Positions 9,449-18,531 are shown, counted from the first letter of the stretch. The stretch is DNA of 64,000 bases from Bradyrhizobium centrolobii (GCF_001641635.1 NZ_LUUB01000026.1:87283-151282); one strand, 5' to 3'. Made by a program: numbers and translations. Notes: a model not told the origin generated them from the sequence alone.

Positions 9449-11239
9449 ATGCGGATGCCCAGAGGACTTGATTGCAAGATCGGGCGGCTATGCGCCACTA
9501 TCGGACTCGCTGCGTTGATCGGCCTGACAATCCCGTACGCGCACGCGGCAGGAGGCCTGTCGATCAGCAATCCGGACGGGGCGGCCGTGCGCGCGCTCGT
9601 GATCGGCATCGACGACTACCAGCACGTGCGCAAATTGAAGGGCGCGGTCGCCGACGCCACTGACATCGTGACCAGCTTGAAGTCCATGGGCGTTGACGAT
9701 GTCGTCGAACTGACCAACGCCCAGGCCGACAGGGCAAGCCTCCTGCGCGAGATCAGCGCACTGGTGGAGCGGACTAGGAACAACGACCTCATCTTTCTGT
9801 CGATCGCCGGTCATGGCACCCAGGAGCCGGAGCGGTTCAAGGGCTCGGAACCGGATGGGATGGAAAACGTGTTCCTGCTGCCGGGCTTCGAAACCACACC
9901 AACCGGGTCCGTTGAGCGCATTCTGGGCAGCGAGTTCAACCATTTCATCCGGCAGTTTGAGCTGCGCGGTGCGACGGTGATCTTTGTGGCTGACACCTGC
10001 CACGGCGGCGGAATGGTGCGCGACATCGATCCGCGTGCCGCGGAGATGAGCTTCCGGCAGGTGCCGCGCTATACGTTGCTGGTGGACGAACTGAAGCCGG
10101 TGTCGGACAGCAACGATCCGAAATCCGAGCTCGATCTCGACCACACGGCGTTCCTGGCTGCGGTCGATCGCTACACCAAGGCGCCGGAAGTGCGGATCCC
10201 CGGGATCGATGGCCTGCGCGGGGCTCTCAGCTATGCGGTCGCGCGAGCGATGGAAGGTAGCGCGGACATCGATCACGATGGGAAGGTGACGCTCAAGGAG
10301 CTCTTCAGCAATGTTCGGCAGGTGGTCTATCAGCTCTCGGACCAGCGCCAGAACATCGTGACGATATCGTCGCCGGCTCAGATGCCGGAGACCGACGTCG
10401 CCTTCGAATTGACGCGCGGTGTGGTGCTGATCCAAGGACCGGCCGCGAGAGCGGCCTCTGGTCAAACCGGAGCGGCGGCGCCCGAGGGACAGGCGCCCGC
10501 GCCGCCGGCTGTCGCGGCCAAGGCACCAAGCGTTCCGACCCTTGCCGCGGCGACCAAGGAACTTCCGACCAGCGCAGCTCCGACCAGCGCCGCGCCGACG
10601 TCGCTCCGTCCCGCCGCGCCGATCCGACTGGCAGCGCTCGACGGCAAGACGAATTATTTTGCGAGCGTGACGCCCAAGGATGTCACCGTGCAGGCTGTCC
10701 AACCCACGGACAATCCCGACCTGATCTGGGACCCGGTGTCTCATGACGTGATCGCGTGGGGCGATGTGGTCGCCTATGGGGTTGACGTTGCCGGTTTGCC
10801 GATGGTGGTTGACCGGACAGCAGCAATTCGTGAACTCAAGCGCATGGCGACCCGATCGCCTCAGATGATGCGTATTTGGCCAGACGATCGACAGCAGCGC
10901 GCAGGCCAGACCGTTGAAGTTGACCTCTCCGATGTGTCATCAAGGGCAGTGCTGCTGTTCAATGTGTCAGGCGATGGCACCATCCAGGTGTTGTATCCCG
11001 TGGGGTCTGATGCGGCGCTGGCTCGATCGGCGAGCTTGCGCCTACCGCTCAGGGTGGGCGAGCCGTTCGGTGCGGAGCAGGTCGTTGCGGTGACCTCGCA
11101 GCAGCGCATGGTCGATCTCGAGACGGTCCTGATGCAGCTCAACCGGCGCCGTGCCTCTGGGCAGGTGATCAAGAGCCTTCAGCATTACTTGCCCGCGGAC
11201 GCGCGGATCGCCTCGATCGGCTTTTTCAGCGCTCCCTGA
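9449..11239 (+). CDS. Exported caspase-fold (peptidase C14) protein with C-terminal DUF4384
   Basis: A 596-residue exported protein. The signal peptide (CATIGLAALIGLTIPYAHA) precedes a caspase-like domain at about residues 45-280. It has the catalytic His in SIAGHGTQEP (about residue 121) and the Cys in VADTCHGGGM (about residue 183), both present, plus the metacaspase-type opening VRALVIGIDDYQ. A Pro/Ala-rich linker (about residues 335-385, including repeated SAAPT units) joins it to a DUF4384-like domain (about residues 480-590, AVLLFNVSGDGTIQVLYP). The ATG at 9449 has a GAGGTGG ribosome-binding site at good spacing and is preferred to a GTG at 9428. The next gene also carries DUF4384, suggesting the two products share a partner. 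Confidence 0.82.
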   Translation: MRMPRGLDCKIGRLCATIGLAALIGLTIPYAHAAGGLSISNPDGAAVRALVIGIDDYQHVRKLKGAVADATDIVTSLKSMGVDDVVELTNAQADRASLLREISALVERTRNNDLIFLSIAGHGTQEPERFKGSEPDGMENVFLLPGFETTPTGSVERILGSEFNHFIRQFELRGATVIFVADTCHGGGMVRDIDPRAAEMSFRQVPRYTLLVDELKPVSDSNDPKSELDLDHTAFLAAVDRYTKAPEVRIPGIDGLRGALSYAVARAMEGSADIDHDGKVTLKELFSNVRQVVYQLSDQRQNIVTISSPAQMPETDVAFELTRGVVLIQGPAARAASGQTGAAAPEGQAPAPPAVAAKAPSVPTLAAATKELPTSAAPTSAAPTSLRPAAPIRLAALDGKTNYFASVTPKDVTVQAVQPTDNPDLIWDPVSHDVIAWGDVVAYGVDVAGLPMVVDRTAAIRELKRMATRSPQMMRIWPDDRQQRAGQTVEVDLSDVSSRAVLLFNVSGDGTIQVLYPVGSDAALARSASLRLPLRVGEPFGAEQVVAVTSQQRMVDLETVLMQLNRRRASGQVIKSLQHYLPADARIASIGFFSAP

Positions 11240-11259
11240 CTTTCGGGGGAGCGCAGGCC

Positions 11260-11907
11260 ATGCCGTCATCGCAGTCGATCCACCAGCAGCGACCATGGCT
11301 CGCATTCCTGTTGCTGCTGGCCGGTTGCGGGGCAGCTTCCGCAGCGCCGCTGCCATCTGCATCGCTTCATGTCAGCACGACAGACGCACCATGGCTTTGG
11401 CCCGTACAGGCAGCGCGCGGCCGGACCAATGCCGCAAGTGTGTCCCTTCAGATCCTGCCGAGCGAGACCGTCAACGTCGGCGGCAAGATCTCGTTCGGTG
11501 TGACCGCCAGGAAGCTGGGATATCTCATCTTGGTCGATGTCGATGCAGACGGGCGGATGTCCCAGATCTTTCCGACTCCCGAGCTGTTGGCACAGTCGGA
11601 CGGCCGCGACATCAATCTCGTCAAGCCTGGCGTTGAATTCGTCGTTCCGACCCCGGCGGCACGGCAGCGTGGCTTTGAGTATGTCGTCGCACCGCCGACC
11701 GGGTCCGCGGTGATGGTTGCGATCCTGAGCGAGCGGCGCGTGCAATTGCTCGATTTGCCGGACTTGCCCCGCAAGGTGCAGGGCCAGGCCGAGGCGTTGA
11801 GCTATCTATCGGGCTGGACCAGTGAGCTGCGCGTACCGGACTCCGGCAGCGGAAAACTGGTGACGAACAATTGGTCGTTCGACATCAAATCTTATTCCAT
11901 CAAGTGA
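11260..11907 (+). CDS. DUF4384 lipoprotein
   Basis: A 215-residue predicted lipoprotein with the lipobox LLAGC (Cys at residue 23). The rest is a single DUF4384-like module: LQILPSETVNVGGKISFGVTA, then YLILVDVDADGRMSQIFP, then the C-terminal NNWSFDIKSYSIK. Members of this family often accompany caspase-fold or kinase proteins. The gene starts 20 bases after the caspase-fold gene, which ends in the same kind of module, so the two are likely co-expressed and may act together at the envelope. The family has no settled function. Confidence 0.72.
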   Translation: MPSSQSIHQQRPWLAFLLLLAGCGAASAAPLPSASLHVSTTDAPWLWPVQAARGRTNAASVSLQILPSETVNVGGKISFGVTARKLGYLILVDVDADGRMSQIFPTPELLAQSDGRDINLVKPGVEFVVPTPAARQRGFEYVVAPPTGSAVMVAILSERRVQLLDLPDLPRKVQGQAEALSYLSGWTSELRVPDSGSGKLVTNNWSFDIKSYSIK

Positions 11908-11950
11908 GCTCTGTGAGGCTAAAGCCTGCCAAGGCTGCAGTTTGCTAAGG

Positions 11951-12943
11951 CTACAGCTTGCTCAGCCGGCTGAAGAAGCCGCCCCGGGCGATCATGTAGT
12001 GAATGTCCTTCGGAAAGGGAAAGGCGCTGCGAACGTTGGAAATCGCGTGCTGGAGGAATTCCCCGTGCTGCGGCGCCGGCTTGTGGTGCAGCCGGGGCTG
12101 GTCGGCGACCTGCGGAATCATGAATCGATCCACGAAAGCCGGGTCCAGATCGTTGACCCTCACCATCTGGCCAAACGCCGGAAACACGTCGTAGTGACCC
12201 AGGCTCACGTTGAGGTTCTTGAGAGCAGGGCGCTGTGGCTGAGCTTGATTGCCATCGATCGTCGCCAGCCCGCGTCCGATCAGGTCCAGCTTCACGGATT
12301 GCGGGAGAGTTGACGGACCATACACGATCTCGAGCGCGCGGCCGCTCTGTCCCGACAGCCACTGGTACCAGAACGTCGCGTCGTCGGGCCGCGCGTTGGC
12401 GCCGTAGAGGCAGTCAAATCCCCAACATGCCGTCAGGTTCGACTGATACTTTCCGAGGCTCCCGACGAGATTGCGCATGGCGTTACCGCCGCCGGAGTGG
12501 CATGCGATGACGAGCTTACCGACCTGGAGCTGAGGAATGAACGTGGAGGAGGCACCGAGGAAGTTTGCAAGAGCCCCAAGGATCTCCTCGAGGTAGCGTT
12601 CGCCCCATTTCGGAGCTGCCAGGTCCTTCACGCTGTAGTTTCCGGCAAAGCCGTCGCCGTCGGCATATTCGTAGCCCAGGAATGGCGCGATGAGCACCAC
12701 GTCCTTGCCGGAATCCCGCACCTGCTCCCGCAGCCGCGCGGGATCGTCGTGGAACAGGAATTCATGGTCTTTGACGTAGAAGCCGTGCAGCCAGATCACG
12801 ACATCGAATTTGGTGGCGGCGGTTGCGTGCTTTGGTGGAAGATAGACCGCCGTCGGCTTCATGCCGGGCGCCAGCCGCTTCGTGAAGAGAGTGATCCCTG
12901 GAAAGGCGTTGACGTCCTTCTGCTCAAGCTCACACGCCACCAC
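11951..12943 (-). CDS. Alpha/beta-hydrolase-like protein without signal peptide
   Basis: A 330-residue protein with an alpha/beta-hydrolase look. An early strand and oxyanion loop (FDVVIWLHGFYVKDHEF, about residues 45-62) is followed by a nucleophile elbow VIACHSGGGNAM near residue 150 (GxSxG-like, with H before the Ser), and a late His in SLGHYDVF (about residue 250) or LHHKP (about 285) could complete the triad. No export signal or membrane helix is visible. The start is uncertain because tandem GTG codons lie at 12943 and 12940. It sits between two caspase-fold genes in a T6SS-adjacent block. A lipase or esterase role is possible, and being an effector is only a guess. Confidence 0.6.
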   Translation of the reverse strand: MVACELEQKDVNAFPGITLFTKRLAPGMKPTAVYLPPKHATAATKFDVVIWLHGFYVKDHEFLFHDDPARLREQVRDSGKDVVLIAPFLGYEYADGDGFAGNYSVKDLAAPKWGERYLEEILGALANFLGASSTFIPQLQVGKLVIACHSGGGNAMRNLVGSLGKYQSNLTACWGFDCLYGANARPDDATFWYQWLSGQSGRALEIVYGPSTLPQSVKLDLIGRGLATIDGNQAQPQRPALKNLNVSLGHYDVFPAFGQMVRVNDLDPAFVDRFMIPQVADQPRLHHKPAPQHGEFLQHAISNVRSAFPFPKDIHYMIARGGFFSRLSKL

Positions 12944-13082
12944 GCAGGTCGCTCCGCTTCGGCCACGTCAGGCACAGAACTTGGCCGACCTGACGTTATG
13001 CTCGGCCGCCCGCCACACTCTCGATACCAAGTCCGCGCGGCCCAACGGCTCCCCGATGACGCCGTGGCAGCCTCGCACGGTG

Positions 13083-14945
13083 CTAGTGGCAGACCTCGAC
13101 ATTACCAGTGTTGCCGCCGGGACCGCCGCCGCCACGATACTCGAGGTGGCAGCCGCGATTGACCTGACGGCACAGATACTGATCACAATAGATCTGACCG
13201 CTGCTCCCGCTGCCGGACCTCGCAGTCGCCTGTCGCCGCGGAACGTCTGCTGTCGGCGCTGACCTCTCGCGGGCCGAACGATCCGCACGTGACGGACGCT
13301 CGTCCGTATTGCGCTTTGCAACCGGTTTCTTCTCGCGCCGCTTCTCGCATTGATTGTCGTCGTTGAGGAACGAGCCCTCGGCGCAGGTGATCTTGCTGCA
13401 CTGGTCGCCGTCAGCCCTGTAGCCGTGATCACAGATCAGCGGACAGACCCGCGCCGGCTTGAGCTTGATTGCGTCGAGCGCGTCGAGACTTGCAAGCTTG
13501 GCGTCAAATTTGGTGCCCGCGTGCCGGTTGAAGAGGGCCAGCGAGCGCTGCGAAGCCGCATTCCATTGGCCGTCGACGGTACCGGTGAAACAGCCAACAC
13601 GACTCAATTCGCTTTGTACGGACTTGGCGATATCGGCCTTGGCGAGATCGGTCTGGGGCGGCTCCGTGCCCAGGGCGGCGACCTTCGCGACCTTGTCATC
13701 CTGGACGGGCGTGGCAGCTGCAGGATTGTCCGCGACGGTATTCTCAACGGCGGGCTTATTGGCGGAGAGCGCTGCGACTATCGCGGTTTCGGAGGCAGTC
13801 CGCTTCCGTTCGGCTTCGGCTGCCTGCTCCTGTGCCGCTTGCTTTGTCCTCTCGGCGGCAATACGGGCCTCTTCCGCGGCCTTCAGGTCCGCAGCCGCCT
13901 TCTCCTGGTCGGCACGCTGGGCGCCTTGTGACACGAGCCGGGCTTGCTGCTGCTCGGCCTGCCGCGCTTTCTCTGTCGCTGCGACGCGAGCGTCCTCGGC
14001 GTCGAGCTGGTTAAGCTGCAGCTTGGCCAGATTTGAGTAATATCCGTCCGGATGCTGGGTCAGGAACGCGCTCAGGGCGGCCTTGTTGCGCAGCTGCAAG
14101 GCCAACTCGTAGTCACGACGTATCTCCGACTGCGGGTTGGCCGCTTGCGTAAGCTCCTCTGCCTTGGGAGCAGGAACCAGCGCAACGTCCTCGCCGCCCA
14201 GCGAGCCGTAGACATAGGGCTCCTGTCGGTTACCCGTGGCTTGCAGGACATCATCGCGGACGAAGCCGAAAGCCCTGCGCAAGTCGAGTCCCGGCTTTGC
14301 GATATACTTCACGAGAGCCGTCGCGTACGGACTATTCTTGCTGTTGCCGTCGAGCGCGGTCAATCCGGCTTTCGCCGCAAACGCGATGAGCGTGTTGGAC
14401 ACAGTGGGTTCGACCCTGGCCAGCCCGCGGCTGATTGATCTCGAAGCAACCGTTCGTTTCATCGTGTCGGCAAAAGGATTGTTGCGGCACGCGTCGACGA
14501 TCACAACACGTAGCTGCCGCGCAGGCTCGATTGCCAGCAAGATGCGGTCGAGCGAAAACGTCTCGTCATAGATATCGGTATCACGTTCAAGCCTCGCGTC
14601 CGTGGGGATCAGATAGTTCGTCCCGTCGATCTCGATACCGTGACCTGCGTAGTAGACCAGGGCAATGTCGGCGTCGCGCGCTTGATCGGCAAAATCTCTC
14701 AGTGCCCTCCGCATGTCGCTGGCGGCGAGGTTGAGCCTCGAGTCAACCACGTCAAAACCTGCGCCCTTTAGCGTTGCGGCGATGGCTTCAGCATCGTTGG
14801 CTGGGTTTGGAAGCAGTGGGGCGTTTTGATAGCTGGAATTGCCGACCACCAAAGCCACGCGCTTTGTCGCCCAAGCTGGCTGAGAGGCCAGGAACAGCGA
14901 AACGGCAAGAAGAAGACAAACTCGGAGGTGCCTGTAAAATCTCAT
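13083..14945 (-). CDS. Exported caspase-family (p20-like) protein with coiled coil and Cys-rich tail
   Basis: A 620-residue exported protein with a signal peptide (residues 1-26, ending SQPAWA). The caspase domain spans about residues 27-260: RVALVVGNSSYQNAP at the start, the His in VYYAGHGIEIDG (about 101) and the Cys in VIVDACRNNPF (about 153). A charged Ala/Glu/Lys-rich segment (about residues 310-390) is probably a coiled coil. A domain near residues 435-500 has peptidoglycan-binding-like text (LSRVGCFTGTVDGQWNAASQRSLALFNRH). The tail is Lys/Arg-rich and ends with several cysteines (CDQYLCRQVNRGCH). This is a common caspase-family layout in rhizobia. It is convergent with the caspase/DUF4384 genes and separated from them by the hydrolase gene. 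Confidence 0.83.
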   Translation of the reverse strand: MRFYRHLRVCLLLAVSLFLASQPAWATKRVALVVGNSSYQNAPLLPNPANDAEAIAATLKGAGFDVVDSRLNLAASDMRRALRDFADQARDADIALVYYAGHGIEIDGTNYLIPTDARLERDTDIYDETFSLDRILLAIEPARQLRVVIVDACRNNPFADTMKRTVASRSISRGLARVEPTVSNTLIAFAAKAGLTALDGNSKNSPYATALVKYIAKPGLDLRRAFGFVRDDVLQATGNRQEPYVYGSLGGEDVALVPAPKAEELTQAANPQSEIRRDYELALQLRNKAALSAFLTQHPDGYYSNLAKLQLNQLDAEDARVAATEKARQAEQQQARLVSQGAQRADQEKAAADLKAAEEARIAAERTKQAAQEQAAEAERKRTASETAIVAALSANKPAVENTVADNPAAATPVQDDKVAKVAALGTEPPQTDLAKADIAKSVQSELSRVGCFTGTVDGQWNAASQRSLALFNRHAGTKFDAKLASLDALDAIKLKPARVCPLICDHGYRADGDQCSKITCAEGSFLNDDNQCEKRREKKPVAKRNTDERPSRADRSARERSAPTADVPRRQATARSGSGSSGQIYCDQYLCRQVNRGCHLEYRGGGGPGGNTGNVEVCH

Positions 14946-15555
14946 GGCGAAACATCCAGCATCTGCCCGAAGAACGGTAGCGTAGCGAAGATGGCCGCGT
15001 AAAAAATGCTCACTGAATTAATTGGTACGCTACTGGCGGCCACCTATCTCCGTACAGTAACAATTTCGAGCCCGATCCATTCCTCATGTTGTCGTTCGGC
15101 GGAGTGAACGCGTTCAAGCGCGCACGGAAGATTGAGGCAGGCGAAAAGGCTCGACTAAGGGGCACTCCCTTCCGGCAACCGTTTGCTGTAGCCTAAGATG
15201 TTGATATGGTTGTCGTTTATGCTCGCGATTGGTCGCTATCGCAGAGCGGTGCGCGCGTCGCTCGAACCACGTTTCGGCGAGCGGCGTCTGAAAGGGGCGG
15301 AACCGCTGCATGAGAGGCTTAGTGCGGGATCGGACAGACCGAACAGGACCGCTCGAGGGTTTCCCAAGCCAGTGATCGGGCCCGAGCCGAACCGCGAACC
15401 GAATTCATACCGCGCCGGATTGCATTTCGAAATGCCGAGCCAGTGCGGCACACCGAAGCAAGCAGTTCATCGCAGCTTGATCTGCAATTCGTTGTCCAAC
15501 ATCATTTGCTTGAAACGCATGGGGATGAAGTCGAAATCCAAATTTGGAGAACCTT
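14946..15555. other. 610-base stretch without a supported gene
   Basis: This gap separates the minus-strand caspase gene from the plus-strand metzincin. An imperfectly spaced inverted pair GTAGCGTA (14977-14984) and TACGCTAC (15026-15033) flanks an AT-rich stretch just upstream of the caspase gene and could be part of its promoter. A ribosome-binding site (TTGGAGAAC) lies just before 15556. The longer open frames here have no recognisable protein character. No tRNA or terminator hairpin was found by eye. Confidence 0.4.
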
Positions 15556-16116
15556 ATGTCCATTCCGCTGAGAATTTACATCACGCCATTTGCCGAGAAG
15601 GGTGTTCCGGAGTCTGGAAAATGGGATTGCAACACGGCCAAAAAGGCACTGGATGTGGTCAATACGATCTGGTCAAAAGCCAAGATTGCGTTCGTGATCA
15701 GTGACTGCCTGATAGACAAGCCGCTCGATATGGCAAAGAGCGCCCGCAACAGCGATAAGCGGGTGCTGGACGTCCTCAGCCTCCGCCATGCCCCGGATAA
15801 TGCGGTCCATATTTACCTGGTCAATCCGATTCAAAACCTCGCAGCAGGTGGGAGCTCATACCTTCATAGCGATCCAGAGCCGGCCAGCTTTGTCCAGTGG
15901 TATGGCGATGACTTTGCCAATGGACGCGCCTGGGCCCATGAACTTGGTCATCTGATGAGCGTTGATCACGTCGAGATAGACTATACCAACGAGAGGCAGG
16001 CGGCGGCACTGCGCGGCAACCTCATGACGAAGGGCTTGAGCGTGGGCAGCGACTTGACCAAGCAACAAATTGAAACAGCTAAGAACTCAAAACTGGTCAA
16101 GCGATTTGGCGCCTGA
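15556..16116 (+). CDS. Small metzincin-type zinc metalloprotease
   Basis: A 186-residue protein with the zinc motif WAHELGHLMSVDHV near residue 135: HExxHxxSxxH, so three histidines and the catalytic Glu are in place. A Met-turn candidate, NLMTKG, lies about 25 residues downstream. These two features together define metzincins. There is no signal peptide (it begins MSIPLRIYITPFAEKG), so the protein is either cytoplasmic or exported by another route. The ATG at 15556 has a GGAG ribosome-binding site; an upstream TTG at 15544 is less likely. The gene is alone, with a long non-coding region before it and a decayed locus after it. The exact family within metzincins is not recognised. Confidence 0.65.
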   Translation: MSIPLRIYITPFAEKGVPESGKWDCNTAKKALDVVNTIWSKAKIAFVISDCLIDKPLDMAKSARNSDKRVLDVLSLRHAPDNAVHIYLVNPIQNLAAGGSSYLHSDPEPASFVQWYGDDFANGRAWAHELGHLMSVDHVEIDYTNERQAAALRGNLMTKGLSVGSDLTKQQIETAKNSKLVKRFGA

Positions 16117-16219
16117 CGGTCGCGTGAGTATCACTGATCCCGATCTCGCCAGCCTGAATGTTGAAAGCGCCTCTGACGCAAGTTGTGTGCACGCGCGCCA
16201 GAGCGCAACATAAACTCTC

Positions 16220-16690
16220 TTAGTCGCAGAACCCTCGCGCTCGCCGGACTGTATCGGACGGATACAGGCCAAATACGGAGCGATACATCGCGGCAAAACG
16301 GCCCATGTGAGTAAAACCCCACTTCAGTGCATGCTTTGTCCGGTGACGTACCCGGCCTGGGCCGAGCACAGGAAAGCGCATGTGGCTCCGGACTCGTCCG
16401 GATGACCGAAACGCCTGCTGGGATTGCTGGCCCTCACTTCCTCGGTCACATCGGCAACGCCGCGCGATGAATTCCTGGCGAATGCTGCGAGATTGAATTT
16501 TCAGCCGATCTGTATCGAACGCCCCGGCAACCGATTGTTGATGGTTACGTTGTGCCAGGCGACCGAGCGCGCAGACCCGCGACAAATCCAGGCCGGTTCG
16601 CGCGCTGTTCGACAGCGCCAGCATTGCGACGGGCTCTCACTGCGTGCGAGGTGACGTTGACGATGCGGCCGAAGTTGCGCGGAAGCGGAT
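16220..16690 (-). pseudogene. Chimeric remnant: short-chain dehydrogenase fused by deletion to an AraC-regulator tail
   Basis: Reading the minus strand, pieces of a short-chain dehydrogenase appear in changing frames: NFGRIVNVTS near 16665, WHNVTINNRLPG near 16550, then ASNPSRRFGHPDESGATCAFLCSAQAGYVTGQ at about 16430-16345 after an in-frame stop. The usual continuation of this dehydrogenase type is absent. Instead the DNA runs straight into HALKWGFTHMGRFAAMYRSVFG followed by a short tail (about 16335-16220), the C-terminal helix-turn-helix end of an AraC-family regulator. The remains therefore record at least one deletion joining two unrelated genes, plus frameshifts and a stop. Neither piece can encode a working protein. 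Confidence 0.6.
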
Positions 16691-16815
16691 ACGGGGCTGG
16701 TCCGCAGATGCTCTAGCGAATGAGTGGGGCGACTCTGATCCTGCTGCGCGAAGAGCGGGTCGGCAGCTTCTGGCGCAAAGCGGACTGCAGAAGCCACGCT
16801 CGCCCGCAATCACGT

Positions 16816-17310
16816 CTAGCCAATTGGTCCGGGTATCCAATCGTCGCCTGAAAGGGGTGTAACCTTGACGTCGGCAATGACTCCGAGTTGCAGGCTTGGA
16901 TCGAAATGGCGCATCGTTCGCTCATTGAAATCAATGATGCGACCAGGCGTGAGAGGCCCTACATCATTTATTTTGACGATGGCCTTCTTGCCTGCCCCCT
17001 CAACGAGGGCATATGTCGGCCGCGCGCCATATTGAACCCCGCCAAACTTCTTACGCAAATTGGTTTTGATGGCAGCGGCCCACGCAGATGGATCATAGCG
17101 CTCCCCGGAGGCTGTATTCACGCCGCCCTCCCGATACCCGGGTCGGAACGGGTTGTACATGGATGCTGCGCCAACGATCGCGGGTCCAGAAGCGGCACTA
17201 TCGAGGGCATCTGAACCAACCGCACCGATTTCACTTCGAGCCATGGCAGCAGGTAGAATAGCAAGCGTCATTACGGCGCCGCAAATTGCGGCGCTCAAGC
17301 GAAACACCAT
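16816..17310 (-). CDS. RlpA-like double-psi beta-barrel exported protein
   Basis: A 164-residue exported protein with a signal peptide (residues 1-25, ending PAAMARS). The body resembles the RlpA-like double-psi beta-barrel: it begins ASMYNPFRPGYREGG and includes TASGERYDPSAWAAA, KAIVKINDVGPLTPGRIIDFNERTM and GVIADVKVTPL. RlpA proteins bind or cleave peptidoglycan glycan strands, and the key Asp of the barrel is in the KINDVGP segment. There is no SPOR domain, so septal targeting is not indicated. It lies upstream of the SDR/AraC remnant on the same strand and appears to be a single-gene unit. Confidence 0.75.
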   Translation of the reverse strand: MVFRLSAAICGAVMTLAILPAAMARSEIGAVGSDALDSAASGPAIVGAASMYNPFRPGYREGGVNTASGERYDPSAWAAAIKTNLRKKFGGVQYGARPTYALVEGAGKKAIVKINDVGPLTPGRIIDFNERTMRHFDPSLQLGVIADVKVTPLSGDDWIPGPIG

Positions 17311-17400
17311 CAGGATTCCTTGAATGATTTTAGATGCAGGATTCGGTTTGCTGACGCGGGAGCGTAAGCGAGAGGGGAGGGATTAACGGAATCGAGTCAT

Positions 17401-17940
17401 CTATTTGCGGATTGGTGCCAATCGGGCACCAAAACTGGCGACGAAGCCACGCTGGTCCTGGTCGACCAAAGCAGGGCGGATTGGCATCGTCGCGGGGGCG
17501 CGGGCATCGACGTAGCACGGGCGATACATGGCTTGTAGCTGTTTGCCGCGAAGGAAGATCATTCTGGGGGTAAGACCGCCGCGCCTTGCAATCCATCGCC
17601 GCACTTGGGATGGATACCCCGAATAGAGCAGTTGGGTTGCTTCAGGATTAGTGACAGTTCGGCCATTGCCGACGAAATCAAAAGCGGCGTGAAACCCAAG
17701 TGTCGCGTTCGGGGTGACGCAAATCTTGTCGTGAGGGATTGTCGAGAGGAGGATGGTGCAGGCCGAAGCGCAAAGGCCGTCGATCACCACCGTTTGGCCT
17801 GAAGCGCGGAGTTCGCTGTACTTCGACAGATACTCCCCAATCTGCCCACCCGGGTCGTCCGCAATCCGAACCGCCGCGTGGCCTGACCCTATGCCCGCGA
17901 GCAACAGCGCTGCCGTGAGCAGCGCAGACAGAATTTTCAT
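17401..17940 (-). CDS. Exported ClpP-fold-like hypothetical protein (COG3904 type)
   Basis: A 179-residue protein with a strong signal peptide (MKILSALLTAALLLAGIGSGHA). The segment VVIDGLCASACTILLSTIP (about residues 50-68) followed by ICVTPNATLGFHAAFD is the pattern of predicted periplasmic proteins related to the ClpP/crotonase fold, with a candidate Ser in SACT and His in GFHAA. An oxyanion-like glycine is next to them. The enzymatic activity of this group is unproven. It precedes the RlpA-like gene on the same strand, separated by about 90 bases. Confidence 0.62.
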   Translation of the reverse strand: MKILSALLTAALLLAGIGSGHAAVRIADDPGGQIGEYLSKYSELRASGQTVVIDGLCASACTILLSTIPHDKICVTPNATLGFHAAFDFVGNGRTVTNPEATQLLYSGYPSQVRRWIARRGGLTPRMIFLRGKQLQAMYRPCYVDARAPATMPIRPALVDQDQRGFVASFGARLAPIRK

Positions 17941-18243
17941 TAATGTCCCTACCCAAGTTGAAGATGTGATGCGGACGTCTGCCGTTGCGCATCAGGCCGG
18001 AAAACAATGGCCGAAGATGGATGAGGCGTGACGTCGGGGGTCCAATAGCGGCTCCTGGTCGCCGCTTAAACTAACCGCAACGTTTGTTGCGCGGTGGATG
18101 CACGCGCACTGTTCCTTAAAGGAAACCCCAACTCGATGATGGAGTTAGCACGCTGGTGGAACCGTCGCGTTCTGATTTGTGGCGGATTCTTGGCACGCGA
18201 CGAGGTGCCAGCACGCTGATATGTTGCAGCGGGAGGATGAGCG
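17941..18243. other. 303-base gap between divergent small genes
   Basis: This gap lies between the COG3904-type gene (minus) and the small exported gene at 18244 (plus). A weak hairpin with ACCGCAA and TTGCGCGGT arms spans about 18070-18093. It is not followed by a T-run and is not convincing as a terminator. No gene is supported. Confidence 0.3.
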
Positions 18244-18531
18244 ATGAAGGTCCTTGCCGCGACACTTGCCCTGCTTGTATCGAGTCCGGCCGCCGCCCAG
18301 GAGTGCCAGACGTGCTCGTCGGCCGACGCCTGCATTCAGACGTACCTTAAGGCGACCTCGCAGGCGCAAAGGGAAATCAAGCAGGCAATCCGGGATTGGA
18401 AAGAGAACTTGGACAGAAAGGCCTCAGGTGAATTGTTCAGTAAAGGTACGGTAGCATTACAAGGCGCCATGGAGTCCCAAGTTCGCTCGGAGCTTGAGCG
18501 GCTAAAGGAGTGCTTGGCCAAAATCAAATAG
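18244..18531 (+). CDS. Small exported Cys-containing hypothetical protein
   Basis: A 95-residue protein with a signal peptide (MKVLAATLALLVSSPAAAQ) followed by ECQTCSSADACIQTYLKA and a helical, charged remainder ending RLKECLAKIK. Four cysteines suggest two disulfides in the periplasm. The ATG at 18244 has a GGGAGGATG-like ribosome-binding site directly upstream. The family is not recognised. It converges with the livF-type gene at 18683. Confidence 0.6.
   Translation: MKVLAATLALLVSSPAAAQECQTCSSADACIQTYLKATSQAQREIKQAIRDWKENLDRKASGELFSKGTVALQGAMESQVRSELERLKECLAKIK

Noticed and set aside
9488..10744. 418-codon minus-strand frame opposite the caspase/DUF4384 gene
   Set aside because: It mirrors a gene with intact catalytic motifs and shows no domain of its own.
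11908..11950. Three similar units (AAGCCTGCC, AAGGCTGCA, AAGGCTACA) between convergent genes
   Set aside because: Too short and imperfect for a repeat array, and no terminator hairpin with a T-run was found.
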